Assembly: GCA_031409515.1 (NCBI GenBank)
Contig: JANNXJ010000057.1
Location: forward strand, 1-64,000
DNA length: 64,000 nucleotides
Source: SHZI01 sp031409515
GTDB lineage: Bacteria > Pseudomonadota > Gammaproteobacteria > Steroidobacterales > GCA-2729495
Direction: 5' to 3'
The position numbers and the translations under genes are program-made. Shown here piece by piece: positions 51,034 through 59,910 of this stretch; position 1 is the stretch's first letter, and the number at the start of each line of letters is the position of its first letter. The notes below the pieces were generated by a model. The model was not told the origin of the DNA. It worked only from the letters and a program-made list of their open reading frames with translations, and made no database searches.

Positions 51034-51590
51034 GGCGGGGATGCCACGGGACGCAGCGCCGTCACTTCTGCAGCCAGCTCCGCAGCAACTGCGGCCGTCC
51101 ACCGGCCGCGGAACCGGGCGACCAGCTGGCCCCGCGCATCGAACAGCAGCAGGTTGGGCAAGGCCGTGTCGAGGGCGAAGGCCGTCGCCCACTGGCGCTC
51201 CGGATCCATGAGCACCGACACCTCCGCGGGCACCCGCTTGCGGAGCGTCGCCGCGGTCCGCTCGAGGTCCAGCGGCACGTCGCTGGGCAGGTCCACCACG
51301 TTCAGGAAGCGCAGGCCCGGCACCCGCTTCGTCAGGTCCCGCTCCCACTTCTCGATCATGGGCAGGGCCTTGATGCCCACCACCATCGCGACCACGGGTG
51401 CGCCGGCCCGCCGCGCCAGCGAATCCACCGTACCGTACTGGTCACTGAACTCGGCGCCCGCCAGGAGGCCGGGATCCTCGACCTCGGCAAGCCCCGGGGT
51501 GAGGAGTCCCAGGAGTGCCAGCAGCGCAGCGGCGCTACCGGCGACGGCAACGCTGCGCTTCAGCAGGAACGGGGTCCCGTAGGTCTGCAT
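51030..51590 (-). CDS. Thioredoxin-fold secreted protein lacking a CXXC pair
   Basis: The 186-residue product has a signal or anchor segment (SVAVAGSAAALLALLGLL), then a TlpA/redoxin-like fold: APVVAMVVGIKALPMIEKW, VLMDPERQWATAFALDTALP and NLLLFDARGQLVARFRGRW. The redox CXXC is missing, so it is not a simple disulfide reductase. It heads the carotenoid operon and overlaps crtY by ATGA. The start at 51590 was chosen for the signal sequence; a longer open frame exists to 51638. Its role in pigment synthesis or localisation is unknown. Confidence 0.75.
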   Translation of the reverse strand: MQTYGTPFLLKRSVAVAGSAAALLALLGLLTPGLAEVEDPGLLAGAEFSDQYGTVDSLARRAGAPVVAMVVGIKALPMIEKWERDLTKRVPGLRFLNVVDLPSDVPLDLERTAATLRKRVPAEVSVLMDPERQWATAFALDTALPNLLLFDARGQLVARFRGRWTAAVAAELAAEVTALRPVASPP

Positions 51591-51737
51591 GCCGGGTGCT
51601 CTGCCGCAGGTGCGCCGGACAGCGGCGCGGGGGGCCATTGTAACGGCGGTCGGGCGCTAGAGGCTGATCAGCCCCTGCTCGACCAGCTGCTCCGGGGAGC
51701 GAAACTCCACCGAGCCGGGGTAGTCGCAGGGGGGCTG

Positions 51738-52058
51738 CTAGAACTCGAAGCGCCAGCCGACCAGCACTTCCGAGTCTGCCGGGTTCAGGGAGAACTCAAG
51801 GGCGGGGGCCCGGTTATCCGCGGCAAACAATTCCCCGGCAAATACGTTGAAGGCATACAGCGTTGGGGGCTCGCCAGGATCAGCGGGTATACCGCCATCA
51901 GCGACCAGGACCGGCGGCGCGCTCCAGGGGGTCTGGAGCGGGAACGACTCAGGTCCGATGACCAGCGAATCCCCGGTGGCGACCGCGGGCAGTTGCCCAA
52001 CCACAGCGATCACGATCGCGGTATGCAGCCACCCGAACTGCCCGTGCAAAGGACGCAT
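51738..52058 (-). CDS. Small exported hypothetical protein
   Basis: The 106-residue product starts MRPLHGQFGWLHTAIVIAVV, which looks like a signal peptide ending near AVATG. A Pro- and Ala-rich sequence with few charges follows (GPESFPLQTPWSAP; YAFNVFAGELF). I recognise no family and the coding evidence is modest. After its TAG the same frame stays open for 26 further codons, which is described as a separate observation. Confidence 0.45.
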   Translation of the reverse strand: MRPLHGQFGWLHTAIVIAVVGQLPAVATGDSLVIGPESFPLQTPWSAPPVLVADGGIPADPGEPPTLYAFNVFAGELFAADNRAPALEFSLNPADSEVLVGWRFEF

Positions 52059-52253
52059 CAGCGGAACCTCGGACCGGAAAGAACGCTGCCGGTGCAGCCT
52101 CAAGACCCGAGCCAAATACTAGTAAGCATCGCGACTGCAATTCCGGCACCGGGTCACCCTTCGAGGGGGCCCCGGGCACCAAAAAAACAGATTCGGTCAA
52201 GTGCGCGGCACGACAAGTCAAATGGACCAGCGGCAGGCAGCGTGAGGCCTTCC

Positions 52254-53492
52254 TCAGAAAATGGTCTTCGAGCCTATGTTTGATGGGTCACTCTCGACGC
52301 CCGCGGCATCGAGAGCGCTAATGCTGAAGTACCACTGTCCTGCCGTCAGGCCCTCTACCAGGTAACTGGTCAGGGCGGAGCTGTTCAGCGCTACTGTCAG
52401 GGTCAGTGCCGCTGGATTCTGCCCATAGCGTATGCGGTACCCCGCGAGGTTTGTGAGGGCGGATCCATCCTCCCGCGTCGTTGGTGGCAGCCAGGACAAC
52501 AGTGCCGACCCGGACGCGTTCTGCGCAACGGCGAGCGAGAATGCGGGCAGTGAGGCATAGGCAGTGCCGTCGCTGACAGTAATCACGATACCCTCGGTCA
52601 GGCCCACGTCGCCGACGCCCGGGGTACCGTTCAGTCTTCCTGTAGCGGGGTTAAAGGTTGCCCAGGCGGGAGCGCCCATGACACTGAATGTCAGGGTCTG
52701 TCCATCCGGATCGGACGCCGTTGGCGTGAACGCATACGCCGTGCCAGCGACTACGGTCGTGCCCGAGGAACCTGAGATAACGGGTGGACGATTCGCCGCT
52801 GGCGTCGCAGCCGTGGCCAGCGGTGAGTAGGCGCTCAGGTTATTGGCCGCATCCCGTGCCTGGACCCGGTAGCGGTAGGTCGTGCCGGCGGCCAGCCCCG
52901 TGTTGCTGAAGGTCGTAGCCGTGGCCGTGGCGATCTGCGCAAAGCTTGTGCAGCTCGCTCCCTGGCACCGTTCAAGCGCATACCCGGTGACGCCCACACT
53001 GTCGCTGGCGGCTCCCCAGCTCAGGTTGATCTGGGTACTCGAGGTCGCGGTGGCGCCCAGGCTCCCGGGGGCCGTCGGCGCCGTGGTGTCCGCGGGCGGC
53101 GTGTACGTCACGGAAACGCTGTCCTGGCGAGATCCTCCCAGGAAATCGTAGGCTGTAACCACGATGTTGTTGACGCCAGAAGCCAACTGGATGTTGGGTG
53201 CAGACCAGCTTCTGGTTCCCGTTGCCACGCCGCTGCCGCCACGATCACTGCGCCAGGTCACCCGGACTACACTGACCCTGGCGCCGGCTGTACCGGCGAG
53301 TGATACCTCGCCGACCGTTGTGGCATAGGTGGGACCGGTCACTGGCGCGCTGATGACAACGCTGTTTGTCCTGCTAAACCAGGACGGAGCAGCGTCGGCC
53401 TCCCCGCCGCTGGAGAGGAGAAGAATGGTAATAAAGAAGCTAACGGGTACTCGCAGCCATGCCGCAATACCCACTGGCAACCCCGCTGTCAT
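52254..53492 (-). CDS. Secreted protein with Ig-like and fibronectin type III domains
   Basis: The 412-residue product has a signal peptide (VPVSFFITILLLSSGGEADA). An Ig-like domain (about 40-125) is followed by a fibronectin type III domain (TAPTAPGSLGATATSSTQIN, YRYRVQARDAANNLSAYS). A putative cadherin/He-PIG-type domain comes next (NRPPVISGSSGTTVVAG, TFNPATGRLNGTPG) and then a second FN3 domain (YRIRYGQNPAALT, YFSISALDAAGVES). It is probably secreted or surface-exposed, for adhesion or polymer binding. AAGGGGA precedes the ATG at 53492. No anchoring motif is seen. Confidence 0.8.
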   Translation of the reverse strand: MTAGLPVGIAAWLRVPVSFFITILLLSSGGEADAAPSWFSRTNSVVISAPVTGPTYATTVGEVSLAGTAGARVSVVRVTWRSDRGGSGVATGTRSWSAPNIQLASGVNNIVVTAYDFLGGSRQDSVSVTYTPPADTTAPTAPGSLGATATSSTQINLSWGAASDSVGVTGYALERCQGASCTSFAQIATATATTFSNTGLAAGTTYRYRVQARDAANNLSAYSPLATAATPAANRPPVISGSSGTTVVAGTAYAFTPTASDPDGQTLTFSVMGAPAWATFNPATGRLNGTPGVGDVGLTEGIVITVSDGTAYASLPAFSLAVAQNASGSALLSWLPPTTREDGSALTNLAGYRIRYGQNPAALTLTVALNSSALTSYLVEGLTAGQWYFSISALDAAGVESDPSNIGSKTIF

Positions 53493-53752
53493 AGGAATCC
53501 CCTTAGACCGGTAGCTTTGCGCCCCCACCTTTAGATGGGTTTGCCCTGTGCAGTGGACCGAGATCCTCGTCAGACGGAGACAGCCTGTCAATTCAGCTTG
53601 CTCAATCTGCGTACCGAGTTCCGGATATTGTTCAGACGCCAGCAATGACGAGAGTCGTTATGAAAAATGGCGTGCAGAGTCAGCAGGGAGTCACCACCAC
53701 TGATTGCGCAACGCCAGTTGCTTCAGACCGGCTTTGATCATCACGTCGAACG

Positions 53753-53782
53753 CTGCTTCCGGAACCCAACTTCCGGAAGCAG
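53753..53782. repeat. 12-bp perfect hairpin in a gene-free stretch
   Basis: CTGCTTCCGGAA-CCCAAC-TTCCGGAAGCAG is a perfect inverted repeat with a 6-base loop. It lies in the 506 bp between the fibronectin-type gene and the sulfur amino-acid enzyme gene (53493-53998), where I see no gene, ribosome-binding site or terminator with a T-run. The rest of that stretch shows no recognisable feature. Confidence 0.55.
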
Positions 53783-53998
53783 GCGCGATGATAGGGACAA
53801 GAAATTACTATCAGCTGAACGAGAGCTGGCTGGAGCTCGCGTCAGGTGACACGCAAGTGAGGTGAAGACGGTGCTTTCTGCTGCAGAGAAACCGGCGCCG
53901 TGCGGCAGTTCACGTTTCTGAGAACAAGATTCGGAAACAATCGGTAGCAGAACTTTGCGTGTGTCTCCCGGGCATTGGGGGAGAAAACCAGAATCGGA

Positions 53999-55165
53999 CT
54001 AACGATTGTCGAGCGCGTCGCGCAGAGCATCGATGAGATCGGCAGCGTCCTCCAGACCCACAGATAACCGCACGAGGCCGTCCGTCAGACCGATCCGCTG
54101 GCGTTCAGCGGGTTCGACGGCCGCGTGGGTCATGGTCACCGGGTGAGTAATCAGGGATTCCACGGAGCCCAGGTTCTCGGCGAGAGTCCAGAGCCGAATG
54201 CGGTCCATCAGCGCCTTGCCGGCTGCCACCCCGCCCAGGACCTCAAAGGAGAGCATGGCGCCATAGCCCGAGGCCTGGCGTGTGGCCAGGTCGTGCTGGG
54301 GAAAGGACGGGAGTCCCGGATAGTTCACGGCCGTGACCTGGGGATGCGTCTGCAGAAACCGGGCAATAGCCAGAGCATTGGCAGATTGGCGGTCCATGCG
54401 CACCGACAGTGTCTTGCACCCCTGCAGCGTCAGCCAGGCCACCTGGGGCGACATGATCATCCCTGCAGCATTCATGATGTAGCGAACGGCCCTGGACTGC
54501 TCTTCCGTGCTGACGACCAGCGCGCCGCCGACCGTGGCGTTATGCCCGTCGAAGTACTTCGTCGTACTGTGAATCACCATGTCCGCGCCCAACTCAAGCG
54601 GCCGCTGGTAGTAGGGTGTGAGGAAGGTATTGTCCACCGCATGGAGAATGCCGTGCTCCCGGGCCACGTCGGACACTGCCTGCAGGTCAGTGAGCCTGAG
54701 GGTGGGATTCGCCGGAGTCTCGGTAAGGATGAGCCGGGTGTTCTTCCGGATCGCCTTGCGGACGTTGGCAGCGTCAGCCGTATCAACAAACGAAAAGTCG
54801 ACGCCAAAGCGGGAGTACACCTTGGTGCTCAGGCGGTAGGTGCCGCCGTAAACCATCTCGGAAATGATCGCGTGATCACCGGCATTCAGGTACGCCAGGA
54901 ACAGGCCGTTGATCGCTGCCATGCCCGTTCCAAAGCAGATCGTGTCGGAGCCACCCTCCAGGTCCGTGAGCTTGTTTTCCAGCGCACGAACGGTGGGGTT
55001 GGCGGAACGGGAATAGGAGTAACCCTTCTCCAGGTACCGATCCACCGACTCCTGAACGTAGGTGGTGGTCTGGTAGATGGGCGTAAGAATGGCCCCGGTC
55101 ACCGGATCGGGCACCACGCCGCTGTGGACCTGCCGGGTGGTAAAGCCAGGCTTCTTGCTGGTCAT
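53999..55165 (-). CDS. PLP-dependent cystathionine gamma-synthase/lyase family enzyme
   Basis: The 388-residue transsulfuration enzyme forms or cleaves cystathionine, using pyridoxal phosphate. Family marks: QTTTYVQESVDRYLEKGYSYSRSANPT, GTGMAAINGLF, the PLP lysine in HSTTKYFDGHNATVGGAL, and SVESLITHP near the end. Sequence alone does not separate gamma-synthase from gamma-lyase. No other methionine gene is adjacent. The enzyme is a cytoplasmic tetramer in the family. A 506-bp gene-free stretch separates it from the next gene, and the acyl-CoA dehydrogenase gene ends 18 bp before its start. Confidence 0.9.
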   Translation of the reverse strand: MTSKKPGFTTRQVHSGVVPDPVTGAILTPIYQTTTYVQESVDRYLEKGYSYSRSANPTVRALENKLTDLEGGSDTICFGTGMAAINGLFLAYLNAGDHAIISEMVYGGTYRLSTKVYSRFGVDFSFVDTADAANVRKAIRKNTRLILTETPANPTLRLTDLQAVSDVAREHGILHAVDNTFLTPYYQRPLELGADMVIHSTTKYFDGHNATVGGALVVSTEEQSRAVRYIMNAAGMIMSPQVAWLTLQGCKTLSVRMDRQSANALAIARFLQTHPQVTAVNYPGLPSFPQHDLATRQASGYGAMLSFEVLGGVAAGKALMDRIRLWTLAENLGSVESLITHPVTMTHAAVEPAERQRIGLTDGLVRLSVGLEDAADLIDALRDALDNR

Positions 55166-55183
55166 GGCTGGTGGCTCTCCACG

Positions 55184-56962
55184 CTAGAACTGGTCGTCGG
55201 GCAGCGCCAGCAGCGTGTCGGGGCCCGCCTGCAGGGCCCGCAGGTGCGCCGTGGCCAGGGGCAGGAACTGCTCCGCGTAGAAACGGGCGGTGACGACCTT
55301 GGCCTTGAAGAAGTCCTGGTCGGGTCCGGTTGCCCCGGCCGCCAGTCGTGCGTGGGCAATCAGGGCGCCCCGGGCCAGCTGCCAGCCGCCGGTGACGGTG
55401 CCCAGCAACATCAGCACATGGTAGGACGCGGCGCCGGGCGCAGCCGGATGCCGGGCGTGATTGGCCTGAAGCCAGGCGCCCGCTGCCTCGATGGCCTCCC
55501 GCCCTTCCCGCAAGCCCCTGGTCAGCACCTCCAGGTCCGCCACCTTCGCCAGCTCGGCTTCGAAGGAGCGCAGGTCCAGGACCAGGGACCGCAGTGACGC
55601 GCCGCCGTCCCGCAGGATCTTGCGACTCACCAGGTCATTGGCCTGGATGCCGGTGGTGCCTTCGTAGATCGTCGTGATGCGGGCGTCCCGGAGGTACTGG
55701 GCCACGCCAGTCTCTTCCACATAGCCCATGCCGCCATGCACCTGCAGGCCCAGGGAGGTCAGGACCTGACCCATCTCGGTAGACCAGCCCTTTACCACTG
55801 GCGTCATGAGCTCGACGCGGGCCTGGTGGTGGGCACGAGTGGCCTCGTCCGGATGGCGGCGGCCGAGGTCCAGGTCAGCCGCTGTCACGTAGGTGATGCT
55901 CCGCATCGCCTCGATGTACGCCTTCATGGTGAGCAGCATGCGGCGCACGTCCGCATGGCCGATGATCGCCGTGCGGCCGGTCTCCCCCGCGACGCGGCCC
56001 TGCACCCGATCCTTCGCGTAGGCGCGGGCGCTCTGGTAGGAACGCTCGGAGACTGCAACACCCTCAAGTCCCACACCGAGACGTGCATGATTCATCATCG
56101 TGAACATGGCGGCGAGGCCATTGTTCAGCTCCCCGACCAGGTAGCCTACCGCCCCGTCGAAGGACATCACGCAGGTCGGGCTGCCATGAATACCGAGCTT
56201 GTGCTCGACGGAGAGCGGCCGCAGCCGGTTGCGCTCGCCGGGCGTGCCGTCAGCCTTGAGCAGAAACTTGGGCGCAAGGAACAGGGAGATGCCCCGGACG
56301 CCGGGTGGCGCGTCGGGCAGGCGGGCGAGCACCAGGTGCACGACGTTCTCCGTCATGTCATGGTCGCCCCAGGTGATGTAGATCTTCTGGCCGCTGATCC
56401 GGTAGTGATCCCCCTCCGGTACGGCCTGGGTGCGCAACGCCGCCAGATCGGTGCCCGCCTGAGGTTCGGTGAGATTCATCGTGCCGGTCCACTCGCCCGC
56501 AGTCATCTTGGGCAGGTAGGCCTTGCGGAGCTCGGGCGAGCCATGGGCTTCGATAGCGCGGGCCGCGCCTTCCGAGAGCAGCGGGCACAGGGACCAGGCC
56601 AGATTGGCCGAGCACCACATTTCCTCGATAGCCACGCCAAACAGGAACGGCAGGCCCTGCCCACCAAACTCCTCCGGGGCCGTGACGCCTGACCAGCCCC
56701 CGGCCTTGAACTCCCGGTAGACCGCCTTGAACTCCTCGGGAACGACCACCCCGCCGTTCTCGACCCGGGTTCCCTTCCGGTCGCCAATGGCATTGGTGGG
56801 GCTGAGGACGCTTCCTGCCAGCTCGGCGGCCTGCTCGAGAATGGCTTCGGCAGTTTCCGCCGTCGCCTCCCCGTAGCCGGGCAACCGGGTGATCCGGTCC
56901 AGACCTGCGAGGTCGCGAATGGCGAAGAGCATTTCCCGGACGGGAGCCTGATAGTCGGCCAT
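55184..56962 (-). CDS. Acyl-CoA dehydrogenase
   Basis: FAD enzyme for the first step of beta-oxidation. The 592-residue chain is of the longer family, with an extended N-terminal segment and a C-terminal helical extension. It contains MNLTEPQAGTDLAAL, GQKIYITWGDHDM, GIHGSPTCVMSFD, LQVHGGMGYVEETGVAQYLRDARI with the catalytic-loop region, and TTGIQANDLVSRKIL. This is the type found with fatty-acid degradation genes in Proteobacteria. Its ATG lies at 56962, 76 bp beyond the bipA stop and repeats. Substrate chain length is not readable from the sequence. Confidence 0.92.
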   Translation of the reverse strand: MADYQAPVREMLFAIRDLAGLDRITRLPGYGEATAETAEAILEQAAELAGSVLSPTNAIGDRKGTRVENGGVVVPEEFKAVYREFKAGGWSGVTAPEEFGGQGLPFLFGVAIEEMWCSANLAWSLCPLLSEGAARAIEAHGSPELRKAYLPKMTAGEWTGTMNLTEPQAGTDLAALRTQAVPEGDHYRISGQKIYITWGDHDMTENVVHLVLARLPDAPPGVRGISLFLAPKFLLKADGTPGERNRLRPLSVEHKLGIHGSPTCVMSFDGAVGYLVGELNNGLAAMFTMMNHARLGVGLEGVAVSERSYQSARAYAKDRVQGRVAGETGRTAIIGHADVRRMLLTMKAYIEAMRSITYVTAADLDLGRRHPDEATRAHHQARVELMTPVVKGWSTEMGQVLTSLGLQVHGGMGYVEETGVAQYLRDARITTIYEGTTGIQANDLVSRKILRDGGASLRSLVLDLRSFEAELAKVADLEVLTRGLREGREAIEAAGAWLQANHARHPAAPGAASYHVLMLLGTVTGGWQLARGALIAHARLAAGATGPDQDFFKAKVVTARFYAEQFLPLATAHLRALQAGPDTLLALPDDQF

Positions 56963-56992
56963 GAGCGTAACTCTTTGTTGGTTACTGAAATG

Positions 56993-57042
56993 TATCGCGC
57001 CTCAAGGCGCTCCTACAAGGCGCTCCTACAAGGCGCTCTTAG
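56993..57042. repeat. GTAGGAGCG-family repeat, triple tandem copy
   Basis: TATCGCGCCTCAAGGCGCTC is followed by CTACAAGGCGCTCCTACA and a third, degenerate AGGCGCTCTTAGG. Three core units lie in tandem between the acyl-CoA dehydrogenase start and the bipA stop. The bipA TAA (57041-57039) lies in the third copy, where CTCCTAC has become CTCTTAG. Confidence 0.75.
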
Positions 57043-58877
57043 GCCCGCTGGCGCGAATCCCTCTTCCGGTCGGTCTCCAGGAGCAGCTTCTTGCGCAGCC
57101 GGATGCTGGTGGGCGTCACCTCCACCAACTCGTCGTCGTCAATGAACTCCAGAGCCTGCTCCAGCGACATCCGGATGGGCGGCGTGAGGATGAGGTCTTC
57201 GTCAGTCCCCGCTGCCCGGATGTTGGTGAGCTGCTTGGCCTTGGTGGGGTTCACGACCAGATCGTTGCCCCGACTGTGAATGCCACACAGCATGCCCTCG
57301 TAGACGGGGTCGCCATGGCCAATAAAGAGACGGCCTCGCTCCTGCAGGTTGAACAGCCCGTAGGCCAGGGCCTTGCCGGGCACCATCGACACCAGCACAC
57401 CATTGTTGCGCTGACCGATGGACGCCGCGATGCGCCGGTCGTATTTATCGAAGACGTGGTAGATGAGGCCCGTGCCGGCGGTGCAGGTGAGGTACTCGGT
57501 GCGGAAGCCGATCAGGCCGCGGGCGGGGATGCGGTACTCGAGACGCAGACGCCCGCTGCCGTCCGGCGTCATGGTGAGAAGTTCACCCTTGCGCTCGGCC
57601 AGCCGGCTCATCACAGCGCCCTGATAGGCTTCCTCGAAGTCCACCGTGAGCTGTTCCCAGGGCTCGCAGGTCTCGCCGTTGATCTCCTGCAGGATCACTT
57701 CCGGCCTGGACACGGCCAGCTCGTAGCCTTCCCGGCGCATGTTTTCGATCAGGATCGAGAGGTGCAGCTCACCGCGGCCCGAGACCTGGAACTTGTCCGG
57801 GTCACCCGTCGGCTCCACGCGCAGCGCCACGTTGTGCTTCAGTTCCCGCTCCAGTCGCTCCTTGATGTGGCGGCTGGTGAGGAACTTGCCCTCCTTGCCG
57901 GCGAAGGGCGACTTGTTGACCTGGAAGGTCATCGTAATCGTCGGTTCGTCCACCTTCAGGGGCGGCAGCGCCTCCGGATGCTCCCGGTCGCACACCGTGT
58001 CGGAGATGAAGAGCTCCTCGATACCGCTGAAGACCACGATGTCGCCGGCACTGGCCTGCTCCACCTTGTAGCGGTTCAGGCCCAGAAAGCCGTAGAGCTC
58101 GCCGAGCTTGCCCATGCGGACCTTGCCGTCGGCGCCCACGATGCTGACCGTGGTGCTGGCTGTCGCCCGGCCACGGGTGATGCGGCCGATACCCAGCATG
58201 CCCACGTAGGAGTCGTAATCCAGGCTGGAAACCTGCAGCTGCAGCGGACCTTCCGGATCCACGGCCGGGGGCCGGACGTGCTGCACGATGGCCTCGAAGA
58301 GCGGCGTCATGTCACCGGAGCGGACGTCGGGCTCCAGTCCCGCATAGCCATTGAGGGCCGAGGCGTAGATCACCGGAAAATCGAGCTGGGCATCCGTCGC
58401 GCCCAGGCGGTCAAACAGCTCAAACGTCTGGTCCAGCACCCAGCCGGGGCGCGCTCCATCCCGGTCTACCTTGTTGATCACCACAATGGGCGTGAAGCCC
58501 TGGGCAAAGGCCTTCTGGGTGACAAAGCGGGTCTGGGGCATCGGGCCATCAACCGCGTCGACCAGCAGCAGAACGCTGTCCGCCATGGAGAGTACGCGCT
58601 CTACCTCACCGCCGAAGTCGGCGTGGCCCGGGGTGTCGATAATATTGATCCGGTAGTCCTGCCAGAGAATCGCCGTGTTCTTGGCCAGGATCGTGATGCC
58701 CCGCTCCTTCTCAATGGCATTCGAGTCCATGGCCCGGTCGGGCAACTGGAAGCGGGAATCCAGCGTGCTGGACTGCCGCAGGAGCTTGTCCACGAGCGTG
58801 GTCTTGCCATGATCCACGTGGGCAATAATGGCGATGTTCCGCAGCTTGGAGGCCGCAGGGGCGGGCAGATCATTCAT
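57039..58877 (-). CDS. bipA: Translational GTPase BipA/TypA
   Basis: Ribosome-associated GTPase of the elongation-factor type that aids ribosome assembly and growth under stress. The 612-residue protein has G1 AHVDHGKTT (about 19-27), DTPGHADFGGEV, the G4 motif NKVD and the full C-terminal domains including LPGRAMDS-adjacent sequence, EERGITILAKN and GELHLSILIENMRREGYEL. The ATG at 58877 is the family start; the open frame upstream is out of character. It stands alone and faces a plus-strand NlpC/P60 gene, so promoters for both lie in the 140 bp between. Confidence 0.96.
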   Translation of the reverse strand: MNDLPAPAASKLRNIAIIAHVDHGKTTLVDKLLRQSSTLDSRFQLPDRAMDSNAIEKERGITILAKNTAILWQDYRINIIDTPGHADFGGEVERVLSMADSVLLLVDAVDGPMPQTRFVTQKAFAQGFTPIVVINKVDRDGARPGWVLDQTFELFDRLGATDAQLDFPVIYASALNGYAGLEPDVRSGDMTPLFEAIVQHVRPPAVDPEGPLQLQVSSLDYDSYVGMLGIGRITRGRATASTTVSIVGADGKVRMGKLGELYGFLGLNRYKVEQASAGDIVVFSGIEELFISDTVCDREHPEALPPLKVDEPTITMTFQVNKSPFAGKEGKFLTSRHIKERLERELKHNVALRVEPTGDPDKFQVSGRGELHLSILIENMRREGYELAVSRPEVILQEINGETCEPWEQLTVDFEEAYQGAVMSRLAERKGELLTMTPDGSGRLRLEYRIPARGLIGFRTEYLTCTAGTGLIYHVFDKYDRRIAASIGQRNNGVLVSMVPGKALAYGLFNLQERGRLFIGHGDPVYEGMLCGIHSRGNDLVVNPTKAKQLTNIRAAGTDEDLILTPPIRMSLEQALEFIDDDELVEVTPTSIRLRKKLLLETDRKRDSRQRA

Positions 58878-59017
58878 TGGGGGCAGCCGGGGGTACGATG
58901 GGCGCGAATTATAGAGGGGCCGCGAGGCAGACGCACACTTTGTGACTGGCGGCCTGGCCGAGCACCGGCAAACCCCGTGTAAACTCCTGTCTGGGCGCGG
59001 ACTTGGGCTACCCCCGA

Positions 59018-59539
59018 ATGGCACTGCAGCGCAGTCTTTTCCCGGTCTTTCTGGCCGTTCTGGCCGTTCTGGCCACCATAAGCTTAAGTCTTGCCGGGTG
59101 TAGCAGCCCGCCGAGGGTGCCGGACGCTCCCGGTGACGTCCCCATCGCTGGCGCGCAACCCGCAGCCGTGCGCGCCCAGGTCGTTACCACCGCCATGCAG
59201 ATGGTCGGGGTGCCCTATAAATGGGGCGGTTCCACGCCCCAGGGCTTCGACTGCAGTGGCCTGGTGCAGTACGCCTATGCCAACGCCGGTCGCCGCCTCC
59301 CCCGCACAGCGTCGGCCCAGATGGACGCCTCCGCCCCCCTGACCCTCGAACGGGCTGAAGCGGGCGACCTGCTGTTCTTCCGGGACGGCAGCCGCACCTC
59401 CCACGTCGCCATCTACCTGGGCCAGGGCCGGTTCGTGCACGCCCCCAGCACGGGGGGACAGGTGTCTGTCGACACCTTCGGCAACGCCTACTGGCGCATG
59501 CGCTTTGCGCGCGCCGGACGCGTGGAAACGGCCAGTTAA
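59018..59539 (+). CDS. NlpC/P60-family lipoprotein
   Basis: A 173-residue cell-wall peptidase-like lipoprotein. The signal peptide ends in lipobox LAGC. The catalytic triad of NlpC/P60 gamma-D-glutamyl peptidases is visible: Cys in GFDCSGLVQYAY (about residue 82), His in SHVAIYLG and His in RFVHAPS. It probably cuts peptide stems of peptidoglycan in the periplasm and resembles the Spr/MepS group. The ATG at 59018 follows a rather weak leader. It is divergent from bipA. Confidence 0.92.
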   Translation: MALQRSLFPVFLAVLAVLATISLSLAGCSSPPRVPDAPGDVPIAGAQPAAVRAQVVTTAMQMVGVPYKWGGSTPQGFDCSGLVQYAYANAGRRLPRTASAQMDASAPLTLERAEAGDLLFFRDGSRTSHVAIYLGQGRFVHAPSTGGQVSVDTFGNAYWRMRFARAGRVETAS

Positions 59540-59639
59540 GCTGGCGAAGTTTCGGGAGAATCCGGCCAGTTTCTGTGCTTCCTTTGCGCCTCCGGCTCGC
59601 CATAACCTTGGCCCTGGTCGTCGCCTTCTGCGAAAGGCA

Positions 59640-59661
59640 GTGATAGCATTTATGCTATCAC
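59640..59661. promoter_or_regulatory. Palindromic operator of the VapBC pair
   Basis: GTGATAGCAT-TT-ATGCTATCAC is a perfect 10-bp inverted repeat with a 2-bp centre. It lies 15 bases before the antitoxin ATG, where RHH antitoxin-toxin complexes bind to repress their own promoter. Confidence 0.75.
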
Positions 59662-59676
59662 TCCAGGGAGAGGCGC

Positions 59677-59910
59677 ATGGCACAGCTGCTGATACGTAAC
59701 CTTGAGGACGATGTGGTGGAAGCCCTGAAAAAGCGCGCCGGGGCCCAGGGCCAGTCGCTTGAACAGTCGTTGCGTGAGTTATTGCGTGCCGCGGCGCTGC
59801 CGGAGGTTGCCCGCCGTCTTGCCATCATCGACCGCATTCGCGCCATGGGGCCCCAGTCAAAGCGGCAATCGGACAGCACCAGGCTCATCCGGAAGGACCG
59901 GGGCCGTTGA
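59677..59910 (+). CDS. vapB: VapB-type ribbon-helix-helix antitoxin
   Basis: The 77-residue product begins AQLLIRNLEDDVVEALKKRA, the ribbon-helix-helix pattern of FitA/VapB-type antitoxins. GQSLEQSLRELLRAAAL and a basic tail that would cover the toxin active site follow. GGGAGAGG precedes the ATG. Its TGA overlaps the toxin start (TTGA). It probably binds the palindrome at 59640-59661. Confidence 0.85.
   Translation: MAQLLIRNLEDDVVEALKKRAGAQGQSLEQSLRELLRAAALPEVARRLAIIDRIRAMGPQSKRQSDSTRLIRKDRGR

Noticed and set aside
54125..55597. 490-residue open frame opposite the sulfur amino-acid enzyme gene
   Set aside because: Shadow of a well-supported PLP enzyme gene; no motifs.
57001..57042. Possible CRISPR or tandem spacer array
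   Set aside because: The units are direct copies of the GTAGGAGCG-family repeat without unique spacers.
56961..58982. 673-residue open frame opposite bipA
   Set aside because: It mirrors the conserved GTPase gene and has the composition of a shadow frame, with no domain that I can name.
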